Source of the DNA: an uncultured Flavobacteriales bacterium
GTDB taxonomy: Bacteria; Bacteroidota; Bacteroidia; Flavobacteriales; Schleiferiaceae
Length of the DNA stretch: 6,239 bases
Reading direction: 5' to 3'
Assembly: GCA_903821715.1 (NCBI GenBank)
Contig: CAIJMB010000145.1
Span: 1 to 6,239 of the forward strand
Under the pieces are notes generated by a model, which saw only the letters and a program-made list of their open reading frames with translations, searched no databases and was not told where the DNA came from. The position numbers and the translations under genes were made by a program. The number at the start of each line of letters is the position of its first letter. The first letter of the stretch is position 1. Shown here piece by piece: positions 4,699 to 6,239 of the stretch.

Positions 4699-6062
4699 GC
4701 GGTGGGGTTAAAAAGACAGGATAGGCCGGGTGCCGCGGGGGCCCAAAGTCGTTGGTCCGCGTTAAACGCTTCGCATCCGTTGACAAATGTGGCGACGACG
4801 CGGCTGCGGAAGCGTTTGCGCTCCCAAGGCGACCAGCCGCAGGCGTAGTAGCTGGTGTCGGGGCGGACTTCGGTTCCGCCGAGGGGATCGACCAGGACGA
4901 AGTCGGCCCAGCAACCCGGATCGAGGAATCCGCGGTCGCGAAGACCAAAGTGGTCAGCCACCCCGTGGCTGGTGAGCTGCACGAGCTGGGGCAGCGTCCA
5001 CTCGCCGTCGTGCACCCACTCTAGGGCCTGCACCAAAAGGTGCTGCACCGAGGGCGCGCCCGAGCAACCGCAGTGGTAGGGCCCGCCTTTCTCGCTCCAG
5101 CGGTGCGGCGCGTGGTCGGTGGCCAGCGTGGCCATCCATCCGCGGGCGGCCGCTTGGCGCAGGTAGTCGCGGTCGGTGCTGGCTTTGACTGAAGGGTTCC
5201 AGCGAATTGCGGCACCCAAACGTCCGTAGTCGCCTTGGCTAAATGTGGCGTGGTGCACGCAGAGCTCGGCGGTTACCGGCTGGCCTTCGGCCGCCGCGGC
5301 GCGAATCAACTGTACCTCACGGGCCGTAGAAATGTGCAAAACGTGTACGGGGCGCGGAACCGAGCGCTGCACCTCGAGCACCCGCTGCGTGGCGGTGACG
5401 CAGGCCTCCTCGTCGCGGATCTGGCTGTGCACCCGCACCGGAAGGTCCACCCCAAAGCTGCGCTGGGCCTCGAGCAGCTGCTGCTGGATGCGCTGCTCGT
5501 CTTCGCAGTGCAGCGCGAGCATTTTGGGTACCTCGAGAAGTACTTTTTCGAGTACCTCGGGATGGTTGCAGAGCAGTACGTCGCGCTCGTGCATGTACAG
5601 CCCGTCGTCGGTGTAGCCGGGAATCTGCGTCGGATCAATGCGCAGCGCGTCCTGCCAGCGCTCGGCATGCACTCCCGCATAAAACGCGTAGTTGGTCCAC
5701 ATCCGCTGCCGGGCACGGCGCATTTTGTCGGTCCACGACTCCTCGTCCATGGTGGGCGGAAGCGTATTGGGCATATCAAACACCGTCGTCACCCCTCCCG
5801 CAACCGCGGCGCGCGACTCGCTGTGCATGGTTCCTTTGGCCGGAAACCCCGGATCGCGAAAGTGCACGTGGCTGTCGATCACCCCCGGTAGCAGCCACAG
5901 TCCACGTCCGTCAATTTCGCGCGGAGTCGCCCCGGAAGGCAGCGCCACCTCGGGCTCGAGGCGTTCCACCCGCCCATCGCACACCCAGAGGTCGCACACT
6001 TCGGTCTGTCCCCGGTGCGTGACCGTGGCCCCGCGCACAATGAGGTCGTTTATGGATTGCAT
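4695..6062 (-). CDS. pyrC: Dihydroorotase, type I
   Basis: Catalyses the reversible cyclisation of N-carbamoyl-aspartate to dihydroorotate, the third step of UMP synthesis, in the cytoplasm. The 455-residue amidohydrolase carries the expected metal and substrate residues: HVHFRDPG with H65, H67 and R69; MPNT (97-100); TDDG (151-154), whose Asp stands in the place taken by a carboxylated lysine in other cyclic amidohydrolases; LHCED with H185; VLHIST with H243; and ATDHAPH with the catalytic Asp 316. The SGAPSVQH segment (334-341) and the C-terminal CGWSPWE and VATFVNG stretches are also typical of dihydroorotases. Allantoinase or hydantoinase is less likely, because these normally keep the lysine. 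ATG 6062 is preferred, since MQSINDLIVRGATV gives a normal N-terminal beta segment. It overlaps the upstream zinc-ribbon gene by 13 bp and shares an ATGA junction with sbtA downstream, so it is the middle gene of a three-gene run. Confidence 0.88.
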   Translation of the reverse strand: MQSINDLIVRGATVTHRGQTEVCDLWVCDGRVERLEPEVALPSGATPREIDGRGLWLLPGVIDSHVHFRDPGFPAKGTMHSESRAAVAGGVTTVFDMPNTLPPTMDEESWTDKMRRARQRMWTNYAFYAGVHAERWQDALRIDPTQIPGYTDDGLYMHERDVLLCNHPEVLEKVLLEVPKMLALHCEDEQRIQQQLLEAQRSFGVDLPVRVHSQIRDEEACVTATQRVLEVQRSVPRPVHVLHISTAREVQLIRAAAAEGQPVTAELCVHHATFSQGDYGRLGAAIRWNPSVKASTDRDYLRQAAARGWMATLATDHAPHRWSEKGGPYHCGCSGAPSVQHLLVQALEWVHDGEWTLPQLVQLTSHGVADHFGLRDRGFLDPGCWADFVLVDPLGGTEVRPDTSYYACGWSPWERKRFRSRVVATFVNGCEAFNADQRLWAPAAPGLSCLFNPTA

Positions 6063-6239
6063 CGGTCACAGTATGCAGGGTCAACCCCGTTGAGTTGGTC
6101 GTCGGAATCACGGACTTCCACCTGCCCGCATTCAGTGCATTCCGCCTTGAGTAGCCGGGGGCGACGGGTAGCGGAACCGCAGGCGGAACAGGGCGCGCCC
6201 GGCTCTGCCGGGCGGGCCACAAAGCCTGGAAATTGGCAA
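6050..6239 (-). CDS. Cysteine-rich zinc-ribbon-like protein, C-terminal 62 residues
   Basis: The upstream part lies beyond the right edge. The frame reads in from 6238 and ends at TAA (6052-6050). The visible 62 residues contain three CxxC pairs, at visible residues 17-20 (CSACG), 34-37 (CTECG) and 57-60 (CDRC), and the protein ends two residues later. Such regularly spaced CxxC pairs point to a zinc ribbon or a similar metal-binding module, often used for nucleic-acid or protein binding. The frame is too short to be obvious as a long ORF here, but the cysteine pattern and the overlap with the dihydroorotase start argue that it is real. I do not recognise the family. Its stop lies 13 bp inside the dihydroorotase gene, so it is probably the first or an earlier gene of the same operon. 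Confidence 0.6.
   Translation of the reverse strand, partial: CQFPGFVARPAEPGAPCSACGSATRRPRLLKAECTECGQVEVRDSDDQLNGVDPAYCDRCNP

Noticed and set aside
5235..5891. 218-codon plus-strand open frame opposite dihydroorotase
   Set aside because: It is a shadow of the conserved pyrC frame. It has no family motifs and no independent promoter evidence. The same applies to 301-786 and 4141-4692.
5911..6222. 103-codon minus-strand frame overlapping the pyrC start
   Set aside because: It is in a different frame from both the CxxC-containing protein and dihydroorotase, and its composition (Arg/Pro/Ala-rich) is that of an off-frame shadow.

Overview
The window looks like ordinary chromosome from a GC-rich member of the Bacteroidota. 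Three things suggest this. The acyltransferase half of the large fusion protein closely resembles the stand-alone flavobacterial 1-acylglycerol-3-phosphate acyltransferases. The gene starts lack Shine-Dalgarno sequences. A perfect match to the Bacteroidota -7 promoter box (TAnnTTTG) sits just upstream of one gene. I recognise these from memory, not from a search, so the phylum call is moderate. No tRNA, rRNA, CRISPR array, transposase or phage gene is visible.

Layout from left to right: (1) 1-120, minus strand, the first 40 codons of an unidentified gene that leaves the window. (2) 121-261, a spacer with a promoter candidate and a cluster of CTAG-rich repeats. (3) 262-2436, minus strand, a 724-residue fusion of a complete PlsC-type acyltransferase and a complete long-chain acyl-CoA synthetase, built in the same order as E. 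coli Aas. (4) 2437-2564, a divergent intergenic region with a strong dyad and another CTAG repeat. (5) 2565-3475, plus strand, a DUF1295/steroid 5-alpha-reductase-like membrane protein broken by one frameshift near 3036-3040. (6) 3476-3759, a convergent spacer with no gene. It holds a 31-bp imperfect inverted repeat around 189 bp, a third CTAG repeat, a terminator-like hairpin and four tandem 9-mers. (7) 3760-6239, a tightly packed minus-strand operon: a cysteine-rich zinc-ribbon-like protein (C-terminal part only), a type I dihydroorotase, and a SbtA-family sodium/bicarbonate symporter. Its genes overlap by 13 and 4 bp.

Two functional themes stand out. One is lipid metabolism: the fusion protein could activate a free fatty acid and hand it to a lysophospholipid, and the neighbouring DUF1295 protein belongs to a superfamily of membrane lipid/steroid reductases. 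The other is pyrimidine synthesis: dihydroorotase is translationally coupled to a predicted bicarbonate importer. Bicarbonate is a substrate of carbamoyl-phosphate synthetase, the first step of the same pathway, so the pair may link carbon supply to UMP synthesis. No defence system or clearly new multi-gene system is visible. The most unusual material is the coupled dihydroorotase-bicarbonate transporter pair and the repeat families that fill the non-coding gaps.
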